Source: Oscillospiraceae bacterium (GTDB lineage Bacteria; Bacillota; Clostridia; Oscillospirales; Oscillospiraceae). From it: DNA of 39,658 nt. Below are positions 1 to 7,060 of the stretch, piece by piece. The position numbers were made by a program, and so were the translations under genes. The stretch's first letter is position 1, and every line of letters begins with the position of its first letter. The stretch covers positions 1-39,658 of the forward strand of contig JAETPK010000013.1 in NCBI GenBank assembly GCA_021771265.1. Reading direction: 5' to 3'. A model generated the notes under the pieces. It had not been told where the DNA came from. It did not search any database and worked only from the letters and a program-made list of their open reading frames with translations.

Positions 1-162
1 GGAGCCCAGCGCAGCGGGTCCGGTGGGGAGAGGAGGAGCTGCGGCATGAGGGAGCTTTCGCCGAAGGCGGAAGCGAGGGATATGAAGCAAGCGACGACGC
101 GGCGGATGCCCAGCGATGCGAAGATGAATTTGTGGCAGGCGGAGCTGGAAACGCTGCAATAA
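1..162 (+). CDS. 3' end of an unidentified gene (partial)
   Basis: A frame open from the window edge ends in TAA at 160-162 after about 53 codons and is followed by a terminator-like hairpin, so a plus-strand gene probably ends here. The peptide is basic and ends WQAELETLQ. I recognise no domain. A second plus-strand frame (from base 3) stays open to about 218 and is an alternative reading, so even the frame is uncertain. No function is proposed. Confidence 0.3.
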   Translation, partial: GAQRSGSGGERRSCGMRELSPKAEARDMKQATTRRMPSDAKMNLWQAELETLQ

Positions 163-196
163 AAAGAAGCGCCATCAGGCAATACCCCAAAAGACA

Positions 197-238
197 ACAG
201 GTCCTCTGTATGATCTAAATCATACGGAGGACTGTTTT
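197..238 (+). terminator. Hairpin terminator after the first gene
   Basis: A stem of about 18 bp (ACAGGTCCTC... pairing with ...GAGGACTGT, one bulge and one wobble) closes a CTAA loop at 215-218 and is followed by TTTTCT. It fits an intrinsic terminator for the plus-strand frame ending at 162. The remaining bases up to 327 show no gene. Confidence 0.6.
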
Positions 239-327
239 CTGCATATGTATCAAGCTTACCAGCGAAGAGCGGCGTTTCACGGGACACCCGGTCCTTTCGG
301 CAGGGGTGGATGAAAGTCGCTGCTTTC

Positions 328-771
328 TTAGTATTTTTTCATCAGCTGATTGAAAATGACAATGCCTGCGATCCATTGAAACAGCAGGTATCCGCCGAGG
401 TAGAGCACCATGATATGAGCATGATCAATGACCTCCAATGCGCTGAGGATACCGAAGACTAAAATGGAGAAGGAGGTGACCAGCAGCCCCAGAATGTAGG
501 TATATCTTCCAGCCTTATCTCTGATTTTCGTTTTCAGCTCGTCATGCTGTTCAATGTGCTCGTTCTCCAAACGCGCCTCATATCGTTCTTTGTTCTTTGG
601 GGAACTCCAATAGAAATATTTGAAGACCATCATGAGCCCAGGAAGGATACATGCGCCGGCAACCCCCCATAAAATACCCTCTAACTTTGTTTCAATCAAC
701 AGCGCGGCCATCAGGCAAGCCGCGCCGAAAAGCACGTATAGTATTCCGCATATCAAATTACTTTTTTTCAT
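328..771 (-). CDS. Small membrane protein paired with an XRE regulator
   Basis: A 147-residue protein with two hydrophobic pairs (about residues 5-22 and 27-48, then 93-113 and 121-142) separated by a charged, probably cytoplasmic stretch rich in E, K and R. The ATG at 771 is preferred over the upstream in-frame starts because GGGG/GGAG sequence lies just before it. The gene overlaps the end of the XRE gene by 14 bp, so the two are co-transcribed and probably translationally coupled. Small membrane proteins next to XRE regulators are common in Firmicutes, but I cannot assign a biochemical role. It may sense membrane state or act with the regulator; that is inference from pairing alone. Confidence 0.75.
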   Translation of the reverse strand: MKKSNLICGILYVLFGAACLMAALLIETKLEGILWGVAGACILPGLMMVFKYFYWSSPKNKERYEARLENEHIEQHDELKTKIRDKAGRYTYILGLLVTSFSILVFGILSALEVIDHAHIMVLYLGGYLLFQWIAGIVIFNQLMKKY

Positions 772-973
772 GCTCCGTGCCCCTTTCATAGAGAAAGATC
801 TCTTCGATCTGTTTGCCGAAAAAATCTGAAATTGCAAAAGCTAGCTCCAATGATGGATTATATTTCCCTGTTTCGATAGAACTGATGGTCTGCCTTGAAA
901 CGCGAAGTGCTTTTGCAAGCGCATCCTGATGCAAGCCCTCCTCCTTTCGCAGCTGTTCAACTTTGTTTTTCAA
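758..973 (-). CDS. XRE/Cro-type transcriptional regulator
   Basis: A 71-residue, single-domain DNA-binding protein. Residues 1-62 form the five-helix XRE fold; the helix-turn-helix reads DALAKALRVSRQTISSIETG, with the typical Q-T-I-S recognition helix. It resembles the short YgzD-like regulators that have no effector domain. A near-consensus promoter (TTGACA, 17 bp, TATCAT) precedes it and is flanked by two copies of an 18-bp repeat, so autoregulation is likely. It overlaps the downstream membrane-protein gene by 14 bp. Its targets beyond its own operon are not visible. Confidence 0.9.
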   Translation of the reverse strand: MKNKVEQLRKEEGLHQDALAKALRVSRQTISSIETGKYNPSLELAFAISDFFGKQIEEIFLYERGTEHEKK

Positions 974-990
974 AAGACCACCCCTTTTTA

Positions 991-1054
991 TGACAAGCTT
1001 CCTTTACAAATCGATGATAGCATGGCAGACCCTATTTGTCAAGTTTCTTTTACA
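991..1054 (-). repeat. Two 18-bp direct repeats flanking the XRE promoter
   Basis: Copies at 1037-1054 and 991-1008 match at 15 of 18 positions (minus-strand consensus TGTAAARGAARCTTGWCA) and start 46 bp apart. One covers the -35 box and the other lies just downstream of the -10 box. This is the expected layout for an autorepressor operator pair. Confidence 0.6.
1014..1042 (-). promoter_or_regulatory. Sigma-A promoter of the XRE/membrane-protein operon
   Basis: On the minus strand, TTGACA (1037-1042) and TATCAT (1014-1019) are separated by exactly 17 bp, about 40 bp upstream of the XRE start codon. Confidence 0.75.
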
Positions 1055-1095
1055 TTATTTTGCCTGCGCGTCACGGAAAAGCCGCAAATTATTTG

Positions 1096-1141
1096 TACTG
1101 AGAGGAAGGCCCGGACAATTGTCCGGGCCTTCCTCTCAGTA
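1096..1141. terminator. 46-bp perfect palindrome, terminator of the CAT-family gene
   Basis: The two 23-bp arms are perfectly complementary, centred on CAATTG at 1116-1121. It lies 8 bp beyond the stop codon of the minus-strand acetyltransferase gene and would form a very stable hairpin. The sequence after it on the minus strand (CAAATAATTT) is A/T-rich without a strong U-run, so it could also act as an mRNA 3' protection hairpin. Confidence 0.6.
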
Positions 1142-1148
1142 TCCATGA

Positions 1149-1799
1149 TCATGGCTTTGATTTCTGCCTGCCTTGATCCTCTAAGGTGTCCATCAGGCGG
1201 CACAGCGCCTCATAAAATTTTCCCACATGGATGCCATCCACAAAACGGTGATTCAGCTCCAGAGAAATATGCAGGACCTCCCGGCCGTTCTCCGGCTGAA
1301 ATTTGCCCCAGGCGATCCGGGGAACGGAGTCGTCCGGGTCAAGGGCCCGCTCGTTGGTCAATGCTGTCAGCTGGACCCAGGGCAGGCAGGAAAAGTAGAT
1401 CAAGTCTCCGGTCTCAGCGGACTGGTCCAAAAAAGAAGCTTGTTCCATACTTTTTTTCCTGGCCATACGGCAGAAGGTCTCCAGATTTTCTCCACAGGGC
1501 ATGGTCACAATGTGGAAAAGCTCGCTGCCTGGCTTCAGATCCGTGAAGCTGGGAGCCCGCTCCTCCACCAAAAACAGCTGGCCGTCGGAGAGAAGATAGC
1601 GAAAGGCTTCCACGGAATTGATGGCTTTTGTGGAAAGAAATACCAGGGCATAGTAAAAGGACAGTCCCCTTTTCCGGCAAAACCGGTGGAGCTTCGTCAC
1701 ATCCACTTGAAAGGTGACACTGAAAAAAGGATGGTCACAGGCGGAAAAAAAGTCAAATATCTCTTTTCTGGGCCAGCTGTCCCAGGGAATGCGGCGCAT
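1149..1799 (-). CDS. Chloramphenicol acetyltransferase (CatA) family protein
   Basis: A full-length (216-residue) member of the type A CAT family, trimeric acyl-CoA-dependent O-acetyltransferases of the cytoplasm. The catalytic segment reads NHRFVDGIH, matching the family HHxxxDGxH with the general-base His (residue 184) and the Asp (188) kept; the first His is replaced by Asn. The N-terminal WxRKE-FxFF stretch and the SCLPWVQ segment also fit the family. ATG at 1799 is chosen over 1805 because AGAAGGG lies 6 bp before it but touches the 1805 start. Chloramphenicol resistance is not established: many chromosomal relatives have unknown acceptors. It is monocistronic and ends in a long palindrome. 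Confidence 0.85.
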   Translation of the reverse strand: MRRIPWDSWPRKEIFDFFSACDHPFFSVTFQVDVTKLHRFCRKRGLSFYYALVFLSTKAINSVEAFRYLLSDGQLFLVEERAPSFTDLKPGSELFHIVTMPCGENLETFCRMARKKSMEQASFLDQSAETGDLIYFSCLPWVQLTALTNERALDPDDSVPRIAWGKFQPENGREVLHISLELNHRFVDGIHVGKFYEALCRLMDTLEDQGRQKSKP

Positions 1800-1866
1800 A
1801 AACATCCCTTCTTTTTATTTGTAGTAAAAGCACTATAACAGATTTTTCCGTCTCGGGCAAGGTACG

Positions 1867-1895
1867 AAAAAAGACCGCCGGAGGCGGTCTTTTTT
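1867..1895 (-). terminator. Intrinsic terminator of the metal operon
   Basis: GACCGCC and GGCGGTC arms (1873-1879, 1883-1889) around a GGA loop, flanked by A6 and T6. It begins 1 bp beyond the ATPase stop codon and gives a U-run on the minus strand. Confidence 0.85.
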
Positions 1896-1896
1896 G

Positions 1897-3807
1897 TTAT
1901 TTCCGGAATTCCTCTACCCGCAAGCACCGCATGGCGTTGAGAATGGCGATGAAAGCCACGCCCACGTCGGCGAACACGGCTTCCCACATGGTGGCCATTC
2001 CAAAGGCACCCAGCACCAGCACCGCGCCCTTGACGCCCAGGGCGAACCAGATGTTCTGCTTCACGATGCGCAGGGTCTTGCGGGAGATGCGCATGGCCGT
2101 GGCGATCTTGGAGGGCTTGTCGTCCATGAGGACGATGTCCGCCGCCTCAATGGCGGCGTCGCTGCCCAGAGCGCCCATGGCGATGCCGATGTCCGCCCGG
2201 CTGAGGACCGGGGCGTCGTTGATGCCGTCGCCCACGAAGGCCACCTTGGCCTCCGGCCTTCTGGCGGAGAGAATGCGCTCCGCCCACTCCACCTTGTCCG
2301 CCGGCAGCAGCTCAGCGTGGTATTCGTCCACGCCCAGCTCCGCCGCCACGGTCTTTGCCACGGCCTCGGCGTCGCCGGTGAGCATCACGGTCTTTTTCAC
2401 CCCGCTGGCCTTCAGATCGGCGATGGCGTCTCTGGCGTCTTCTTTGGGCAGGTCGGAGATGACGATGTGTCCGGCGTAAAAGCCGTCCACCGTCACGTGA
2501 ACGATGGTGCCCGGCAGCTCGCACGGAAGCCAGTTGACGTTCTGCCGCTCCATGAGGCGGCTGTTGCCCACGCACACGGTTCGGTCGTCCACCTTGGCGC
2601 ACACGCCGTGACCGGCGATCTCCTCCACATCCGCTACCCGGGCCGCGTCAGGCTTCAGCCCACATGCCTTCCGCAGGGACACGGAGATGGGATGGTCCGA
2701 ATACTGCTCCGCCAGAGCGGCGGACTCCAGCACCTGCTCCTGGGTGAAGCCCTCCTCCGGGTGAACGGCGGTGACGGTGAAGGTGCCCTTGGTCAGGGTG
2801 CCGGTCTTGTCGAATATGACGGTCTCCGTCTTGGCCAGAGCCTCCAGGTAGTTGCTGCCCTTCACTAGAATACCGCACTTGCTGGCGCCGCCGATGCCGC
2901 CAAAAAAGCTCAGCGGCACGGAGATCACCAGAGCGCAGGGGCAGGAGATGACCAGGAAGATCAGGGCCCGGTGGAGCCAGTCTGTCCAGACAGTGCCGTT
3001 CAAAAAGCCCAGAGGCGCCTCCAGGGCCAGCAGCACCGTGGGAACGAGGAACAGCGCCGCTGCGGCCACCACCACGCAGGGGGTGTAGTACCGGGCAAAG
3101 CGGGTGATGAAGTTCTCGCTGGTGGATTTTTTCTCGCTGGCGTTTTCCACCAGATCCAGGATCTTGGATACGGTGGATTCCTCACAGGGCCGGTTCACCC
3201 GGATGCGGAGAACGCCGGTCTGGTTCACGCAGCCGCTAATGACATCGTCCCCCACACCCACGTCCCGGGGCACGGATTCGCCGGTGAGGGCGGCGGTGTC
3301 CAGAGAGGACCCGCCGGTGAGGACCGTGCCGTCCAGGGGAACCCGCTCGCCGGGCTTTACCACGATGACAGCGCCCACCGGCACTTCCTCCGGGTCCACT
3401 TCCTCCGTTTCACCGTCCGCCGTTTCCAGGTTGGCCGTGTCCGGACGGATATCCATCAGGGCGGCGATGGACTGGCGGGACTTGCCTACGGCGTAGTCCT
3501 GGAACAGCTCGCCCACCTGGTAGAACAGCATGACGAACACCGCCTCGGCGTACTCCGCCGTGGCAAAGGCGCCCACGGTGGCCAGGGCCATGAGGAAATT
3601 CTCGTCAAACACCTGGCCGTGGACGATATTCCGGACAGCTTTGTACAGTACGTCCCAGCCGATGACGGCGTAGGGGGCCAAATAGCACAGGGCCGTCAAA
3701 AGCCCGTGTTCCGGCAGCACCTCCAGACCGCACAGGACCTTCACAAGGACCAGCAGCACGGCGGAAATAACAATGCGCCGCAGCATCTTTTTCTGTTTTT
3801 TACTCAT
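1897..3807 (-). CDS. Heavy-metal P1B-type ATPase (Zn/Cd/Pb exporter type)
   Basis: A 636-residue inner-membrane pump that uses ATP to export soft divalent metals. Key motifs in order: TGES (175-178, actuator), CPC (289-291, transmembrane metal site), DKTGTLT (333-339, phosphorylated Asp333), the HP dipeptide (362-363), MLTGD (475-479) and GDGIND (526-531). The last membrane helices carry Lys593 and Asp614, the P1B-2 (ZntA/CadA) signature, which favours Zn2+/Cd2+/Pb2+ over Cu+. The usual N-terminal HMA domain is absent: the protein starts with a short basic stretch and enters the membrane near residue 11. A free HMA protein is encoded two genes upstream in the same operon. The start has GGGAGGG 8 bp upstream and follows the methyltransferase stop by 4 bp. 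Confidence 0.95.
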   Translation of the reverse strand: MSKKQKKMLRRIVISAVLLVLVKVLCGLEVLPEHGLLTALCYLAPYAVIGWDVLYKAVRNIVHGQVFDENFLMALATVGAFATAEYAEAVFVMLFYQVGELFQDYAVGKSRQSIAALMDIRPDTANLETADGETEEVDPEEVPVGAVIVVKPGERVPLDGTVLTGGSSLDTAALTGESVPRDVGVGDDVISGCVNQTGVLRIRVNRPCEESTVSKILDLVENASEKKSTSENFITRFARYYTPCVVVAAAALFLVPTVLLALEAPLGFLNGTVWTDWLHRALIFLVISCPCALVISVPLSFFGGIGGASKCGILVKGSNYLEALAKTETVIFDKTGTLTKGTFTVTAVHPEEGFTQEQVLESAALAEQYSDHPISVSLRKACGLKPDAARVADVEEIAGHGVCAKVDDRTVCVGNSRLMERQNVNWLPCELPGTIVHVTVDGFYAGHIVISDLPKEDARDAIADLKASGVKKTVMLTGDAEAVAKTVAAELGVDEYHAELLPADKVEWAERILSARRPEAKVAFVGDGINDAPVLSRADIGIAMGALGSDAAIEAADIVLMDDKPSKIATAMRISRKTLRIVKQNIWFALGVKGAVLVLGAFGMATMWEAVFADVGVAFIAILNAMRCLRVEEFRK

Positions 3808-3811
3808 GAGT

Positions 3812-4435
3812 TCATCCCTCCCGGATGTTTGTTTTTCGCAGCACCGCCAGCCCCACGGGCAGCCGGCCGGGGACGATGGCCAGTTCGGTCAGCGGCAGGC
3901 CCTGAAAAAGGGCCCGATAGCTCTGCTGGGTGAAAGCGTGCTTCTGCCGGAATCCCAGCAGGCGGTACAGGGCCACCAGCAGCTTCATCAGCGGGCCGGC
4001 CTCCCCCATGAGGAATGTGGGGAGCAGAAGGACGCCGCCAGGGGCGGTTACCCGCCACAGTTCTGTCACAGCTTTGGCAGGCTCATCCAGCAGGTGCAGC
4101 ACATTGGCGGCGCAGACGGCGCCATAGGTCCCGTCCTCGTCCGGCAGGCAAAACAGGTCCCGCTGCTGAAATACAATGTTGGATAAGCCCTGTTTGGCGG
4201 CTTTTTTCCGGGCCCGGTCCAGCATGGGCAGAGAAAGGTCCGTGCAGACCACCCGGCGGACAAAAGGCGCGGCGGCCAGGGAGATCTCCCCGGTGCCCGC
4301 CGCGCACTCCAAAAAGTCCGTATCTTCCGGGAGGCGGCGGACTACACCGGCGGCCATTCCCTGAACGGCCCGGCTGTTGGTCCGTTCCGCCAGGTCATAC
4401 AAGCCCGCAAACTGATCCCAGAATGTCCGGCTCAT
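3812..4435 (-). CDS. Class I SAM-dependent methyltransferase in the metal operon
   Basis: A 207-residue Rossmann-fold methyltransferase of the UbiE/Methyltransf_11 type. Motif I is LECAAGTGE (about 42-50), the acidic SAM-ribose position is in CTDLSLPML (64-72), and the post-motif segment AANVLHLLDEP (109-119) fits the family. It lacks the cysteine pattern of ArsM arsenite methyltransferases. The gene is 1 bp from the HMA gene and 4 bp from the ATPase gene, so it belongs to the metal-responsive operon. The substrate is unknown: it could methylate a metal/metalloid, a metal-binding small molecule or a lipid. The annotation as a methyltransferase is solid; the link to metal handling is inference from context. 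Confidence 0.85.
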   Translation of the reverse strand: MSRTFWDQFAGLYDLAERTNSRAVQGMAAGVVRRLPEDTDFLECAAGTGEISLAAAPFVRRVVCTDLSLPMLDRARKKAAKQGLSNIVFQQRDLFCLPDEDGTYGAVCAANVLHLLDEPAKAVTELWRVTAPGGVLLLPTFLMGEAGPLMKLLVALYRLLGFRQKHAFTQQSYRALFQGLPLTELAIVPGRLPVGLAVLRKTNIREG

Positions 4436-4436
4436 G

Positions 4437-4652
4437 TTACAGATAAAGCTCGCAGTCGGGCTCCACCTTTTTGGCGGCGGCCTCGACTTCCTTCAAGATC
4501 TCATCAAAGCGGGCGTCATCGGCGTCCAGCACCAGCTTCTGGGCCATAAAGTTCACTGCGGCGTCGTTGACGCCGTCGATCTTCTTGACGGCGGCTTCCA
4601 CCTTGGCGGCGCAGTTGGCGCAGTCCACAACGAATTTGTAACGCTTTTTCAT
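4437..4652 (-). CDS. Stand-alone HMA-domain metal-binding protein
   Basis: A 71-residue single ferredoxin-like HMA domain with the CxxC metal site CANC (Cys11, Cys14) in the first loop and alternating beta/alpha segments to the end. The usual GM before the first Cys is replaced by VD, seen in Zn/Cd-type rather than Cu-type domains. An extra Cys lies near the C-terminus (DCELYL). Given that the operon's ATPase has no HMA domain, this protein probably supplies that function in trans as a cytosolic metallochaperone. GGGAGG lies 8 bp before the start. Confidence 0.9.
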   Translation of the reverse strand: MKKRYKFVVDCANCAAKVEAAVKKIDGVNDAAVNFMAQKLVLDADDARFDEILKEVEAAAKKVEPDCELYL

Positions 4653-4680
4653 ATTCTGTTCCTCCCAAGTTTTATAAAAA

Positions 4681-4689
4681 TGTGGAAAA
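4681..4689 (-). other. Isolated DnaA-box-like 9-mer
   Basis: TGTGGAAAA (minus strand TTTTCCACA, one mismatch to TTATCCACA) in the 38-bp gap between the ArsR and HMA genes. It shares sequence and orientation with the boxes at 5136-5152 and 13953-14003. Chance occurrence is possible. Confidence 0.3.
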
Positions 4690-4690
4690 A

Positions 4691-5053
4691 TTATTCGGCG
4701 ACATGCTCCAGACCCTGATCAATGATGGTCTTCACGTGGTCATCCGCCAGGGAATAAAACACGGTCTTGCCCTCCCGGCGGGCCTTCACCAGCCGCGCGT
4801 TTTTCAGCGCCCGCAGCTGGTGGGAGATGGCGGATTGGGTCATGCCCAGCAGCGCCGCGATATCGCACACGCACATCTCCGCCTCAAACAATACATACAG
4901 GATGCGGATGCGGGTGGAATCGCCGAAAATGCGGAACAGCTCGCACAGGTCGTACAGGGTATCCTCCCCCGGCATCTCCCGGCGCACCTTTTCCACAACC
5001 TCTTCGTGGGCGTGGATAAAGTCGCAGCATTCGACATTGTAACGGTCTTCCAT
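4691..5053 (-). CDS. ArsR/SmtB-family metal-sensing repressor (CadC-like)
   Basis: A 120-residue winged-helix repressor that dissociates from DNA on metal binding. CadC-type ligands are visible: an N-terminal Cys pair (ECC, 9-10) and the MCVCDIA segment, equivalent to the CadC ELCVCDL site. The recognition helix is MTQSAISHQLRALK. The C-terminal helix DDHVKTIIDQGLEH has the D-x-H...H-x-x-E-like spacing of the second, alpha-5 Zn site. This predicts response to Cd/Pb/Zn. It is the first gene of the operon and has an inverted-repeat operator over its own promoter. AAGGAGG lies 5 bp before the start. Confidence 0.93.
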   Translation of the reverse strand: MEDRYNVECCDFIHAHEEVVEKVRREMPGEDTLYDLCELFRIFGDSTRIRILYVLFEAEMCVCDIAALLGMTQSAISHQLRALKNARLVKARREGKTVFYSLADDHVKTIIDQGLEHVAE

Positions 5054-5069
5054 GGTGCCTCCTTAATAA

Positions 5070-5087
5070 ATGAATGATTGTTCATAT
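5070..5087 (-). promoter_or_regulatory. ArsR/SmtB operator
   Basis: On the minus strand the site reads ATATGAACAATCATTCAT, with TGAA/TTCA half-sites as in SmtB/ZiaR/CadC-type operators. It lies immediately downstream of the -10 box, over the expected transcription start, so binding would block initiation. Confidence 0.75.
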
Positions 5088-5091
5088 GTTC

Positions 5092-5119
5092 AGTATACGC
5101 ATTGAAAGACATTTGTCAA
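5092..5119 (-). promoter_or_regulatory. Promoter of the metal operon
   Basis: TTGACA (5114-5119) and TATACT (5092-5097) on the minus strand, 16-bp spacer, about 40 bp upstream of the repressor start codon. It is a strong promoter, consistent with control by repression. Confidence 0.8.
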
Positions 5120-5135
5120 CCCCTTTTTAAAAAAA

Positions 5136-5152
5136 TGTGGAAAAGTGGAAAA
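5136..5152 (-). other. Pair of DnaA-box-like 9-mers upstream of the metal promoter
   Basis: TGTGGAAAA (5136-5144) and AGTGGAAAA (5144-5152) lie side by side, upstream of the -35 box of the metal operon and in the intergenic region shared with the divergent thioesterase gene. They match the boxes at 13986-14003. Confidence 0.35.
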
Positions 5153-5197
5153 AGCCATGATACACTAAAAAGCAAATGTGAGAAGTGAGGATGTTTC

Positions 5198-5626
5198 ATG
5201 ACAGAGATCGAAGAACGGATCCGGGAGCGGGAGAAGAAAAACGGCTTCATGCGGCACAATTTTATCGAGATGGAATCCGTGGAGCGGGACCGGGCGGTAT
5301 TCCGCCTGACCATCCGGCCGGAGAGCAAGAACCCCTACGGCATGGTCCACGGCGGCGCCATCTATACCCTGGCGGACAACGCCACCGGCACCGCGGCCCA
5401 CACGGACGGCCGGTATTATGTCACCCAGACCAGCGCCCTTCATTTCCTGCGCAATCAGTCAGAGGGCACCGTCCAGGCCACGGCCACCGTCCGCCACCGG
5501 GGACGGTCCACGGTGTTGACGGCGGTGGATATCACCGGGGACGACGGCAGACTCATCGCCACGGGGGAATTCACCTTCTTCTGCGTGGATAAGGACATCA
5601 TAGATGCCAAGGTGGAGAAAAAATGA
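5198..5626 (+). CDS. PaaI-family hotdog thioesterase
   Basis: A 142-residue hotdog-fold acyl-CoA thioesterase. The PaaI signature is clear: NPYGMVHGGAIYTLADNATG (residues 45-64), with the HGG turn (His51) and the Asp60 used in catalysis. The rest follows the family strand order and ends shortly after the last hotdog strand (LIATGEFTFFCV). The family hydrolyses aryl- or acyl-CoA thioesters; the substrate here cannot be told. It is a single gene, divergent from the metal operon. GTGAGGATG lies close upstream of the start, and an extended -10-like TGATACACT lies near 5158-5166. Confidence 0.9.
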   Translation: MTEIEERIREREKKNGFMRHNFIEMESVERDRAVFRLTIRPESKNPYGMVHGGAIYTLADNATGTAAHTDGRYYVTQTSALHFLRNQSEGTVQATATVRHRGRSTVLTAVDITGDDGRLIATGEFTFFCVDKDIIDAKVEKK

Positions 5627-5638
5627 AAAATAAAGCGT

Positions 5639-5664
5639 GGCCGGAGGACCTTCGTCCTCCGGCC
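5639..5664. terminator. Bidirectional terminator between convergent genes
   Basis: A perfect 11-bp stem (GGCCGGAGGAC / GTCCTCCGGCC) with a CTTC loop between the thioesterase and the convergent regulator. The minus-strand side is followed by TTTATTTTT, the plus side only weakly by T. Confidence 0.75.
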
Positions 5665-5683
5665 TTCGTATGTCATGGATGAC

Positions 5684-7036
5684 TCACATGGTGCTCAGGT
5701 CCAACGGTGCGAAGGACTCTGCCTCCGACGGGATATCCGGCAGGATCAGTTTCATGATCCGTGCGGGGCGGCCCCTGCCGGTAGACCGCTTGCCCACGAT
5801 GGTGACACAGCCCTCTTCCTCCAGCCGGGCGATGATGCGGTTGACGCTGCGGGACGTGATGTTCAGCCGCTGTGCCAGCTCATCGGAGGTCATGGTGTCG
5901 CCGTACTGGTGCAGGATCCGCTGGAGCTTTTCCAAGGTGTCAATGCCGATTTGGAGCTTTTTGGAAAAAAAGACCTGGGCCTGCTCTGCCGGCAGGGTCC
6001 CGTCGTATTCCAGGGGCGCTGCCACCTGCTGCTCGTTTTCCACCAGGTAGGAGCTGCCGGAACGGTCCGCCACAGCGTGGTTCAGGGCCATGTGGGCCCG
6101 GGATTTGGCCTCCAGCATGGAGTTTCCAATGCCGATGCCCATCCAGATCTGATATTCCCGGGACCGCTGGCCGTATTGCAGCAGGCGGCAGTACTCCTTG
6201 TCCTTCAAAAACACGTTCATGAGCATGGTGCGGGTGGTGACGATGAAATAGTGGTCCAGACCGTCGCTGAACACGGCGGCCTCCATCCGCTGGGCCAGGG
6301 CGTACACCCGCTCCTTGAACTCGTTCTGATAGCGGACCTTCTCCCACTCCCGGAGGAACAGGTCATGCTCATCGTCAAAAAAATAGTCAAAGTTGATGGC
6401 AATGACGGCCAGCTTGCCCTGGTTCTCCCGGGCGGAGAAGTCCAGAATCTGGAGATGGTGCACCTGCTCCTGCACGGCCTCCTCCGAGGGGTAGATGCGC
6501 ACGCAGGGAATGCCCTCCGCCCGCAGAGGGTCCAGGATATGCTGCATGCTGGTAAAGCACACGGACACCTCTCCCCGTAGATAGCAGTCCCGGTGGAAAT
6601 CCAGGAGCTTTTTCTCAAAGGAGGGGTCTTCGAAGTCGAAGGGGGCCCGGAGGATCTCCGCGCCGTGGATGCCGGCGCTTTCCAGCACCCGGTTGAGAAG
6701 GTCCGATTCATAGCGGTCCACGCTGATGGCCTTCAGATCGCTGTGGTAAAGGGTCATGGCCTCCAAAAGGGCCTGGAGGACGGAAGTGCGGTTGTGGGGC
6801 AGGAAGTTCCAGGGGATGGTGGGCGTCACCCGGTTGCGGGCATAGGCGTAATTGGTGGGGCCGGTGAACAAAATGCCGTCCACCTCCCGGTCCGCCTGCA
6901 ATTCCGCGGCGATGTCTCCCGACTGCTCATAAAAGTCCGAGCAGCGATAAAGGAACTGGATATCCGGCAGCTCTCGTTCCGCCACCCGGCGCACCACATT
7001 CACCGTGATTTCCGGGCCAATCACACCAAGTTTCAT
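5684..7036 (-). CDS. Multidomain winged-helix regulator of the peptidase/transporter operon
   Basis: A 450-residue regulator with three parts. Residues 1 to about 210 look like a cytoplasmic sensor with alternating alpha/beta segments (VIGPEITVNVVRR, ILFTGPTNYAYA), PrpR-N/periplasmic-binding-like. Residues about 220-340 resemble a degenerate GGDEF/nucleotide-cyclase fold as in CdaR-type regulators (LAVIAINFDYFF, IWMGIGIGNSMLEAKS) but without a GGDEF motif. Residues about 365-440 form a winged helix-turn-helix (TSDELAQRLNITSRSVNRII). ATG at 7036 is preferred; the upstream TTG at 7060 has no ribosome binding site. It is divergent from the M20 peptidase operon and probably controls it. Domain names are from pattern recognition and the effector is unknown. 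Confidence 0.75.
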   Translation of the reverse strand: MKLGVIGPEITVNVVRRVAERELPDIQFLYRCSDFYEQSGDIAAELQADREVDGILFTGPTNYAYARNRVTPTIPWNFLPHNRTSVLQALLEAMTLYHSDLKAISVDRYESDLLNRVLESAGIHGAEILRAPFDFEDPSFEKKLLDFHRDCYLRGEVSVCFTSMQHILDPLRAEGIPCVRIYPSEEAVQEQVHHLQILDFSARENQGKLAVIAINFDYFFDDEHDLFLREWEKVRYQNEFKERVYALAQRMEAAVFSDGLDHYFIVTTRTMLMNVFLKDKEYCRLLQYGQRSREYQIWMGIGIGNSMLEAKSRAHMALNHAVADRSGSSYLVENEQQVAAPLEYDGTLPAEQAQVFFSKKLQIGIDTLEKLQRILHQYGDTMTSDELAQRLNITSRSVNRIIARLEEEGCVTIVGKRSTGRGRPARIMKLILPDIPSEAESFAPLDLSTM

Positions 7037-7060
7037 AAGGAATTTTCTCCGTTTCGACAA

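Noticed and set aside
1096-1141. Palindrome as the end of an insertion sequence
   Set aside because: No transposase gene, no second terminal repeat and no target duplication nearby.
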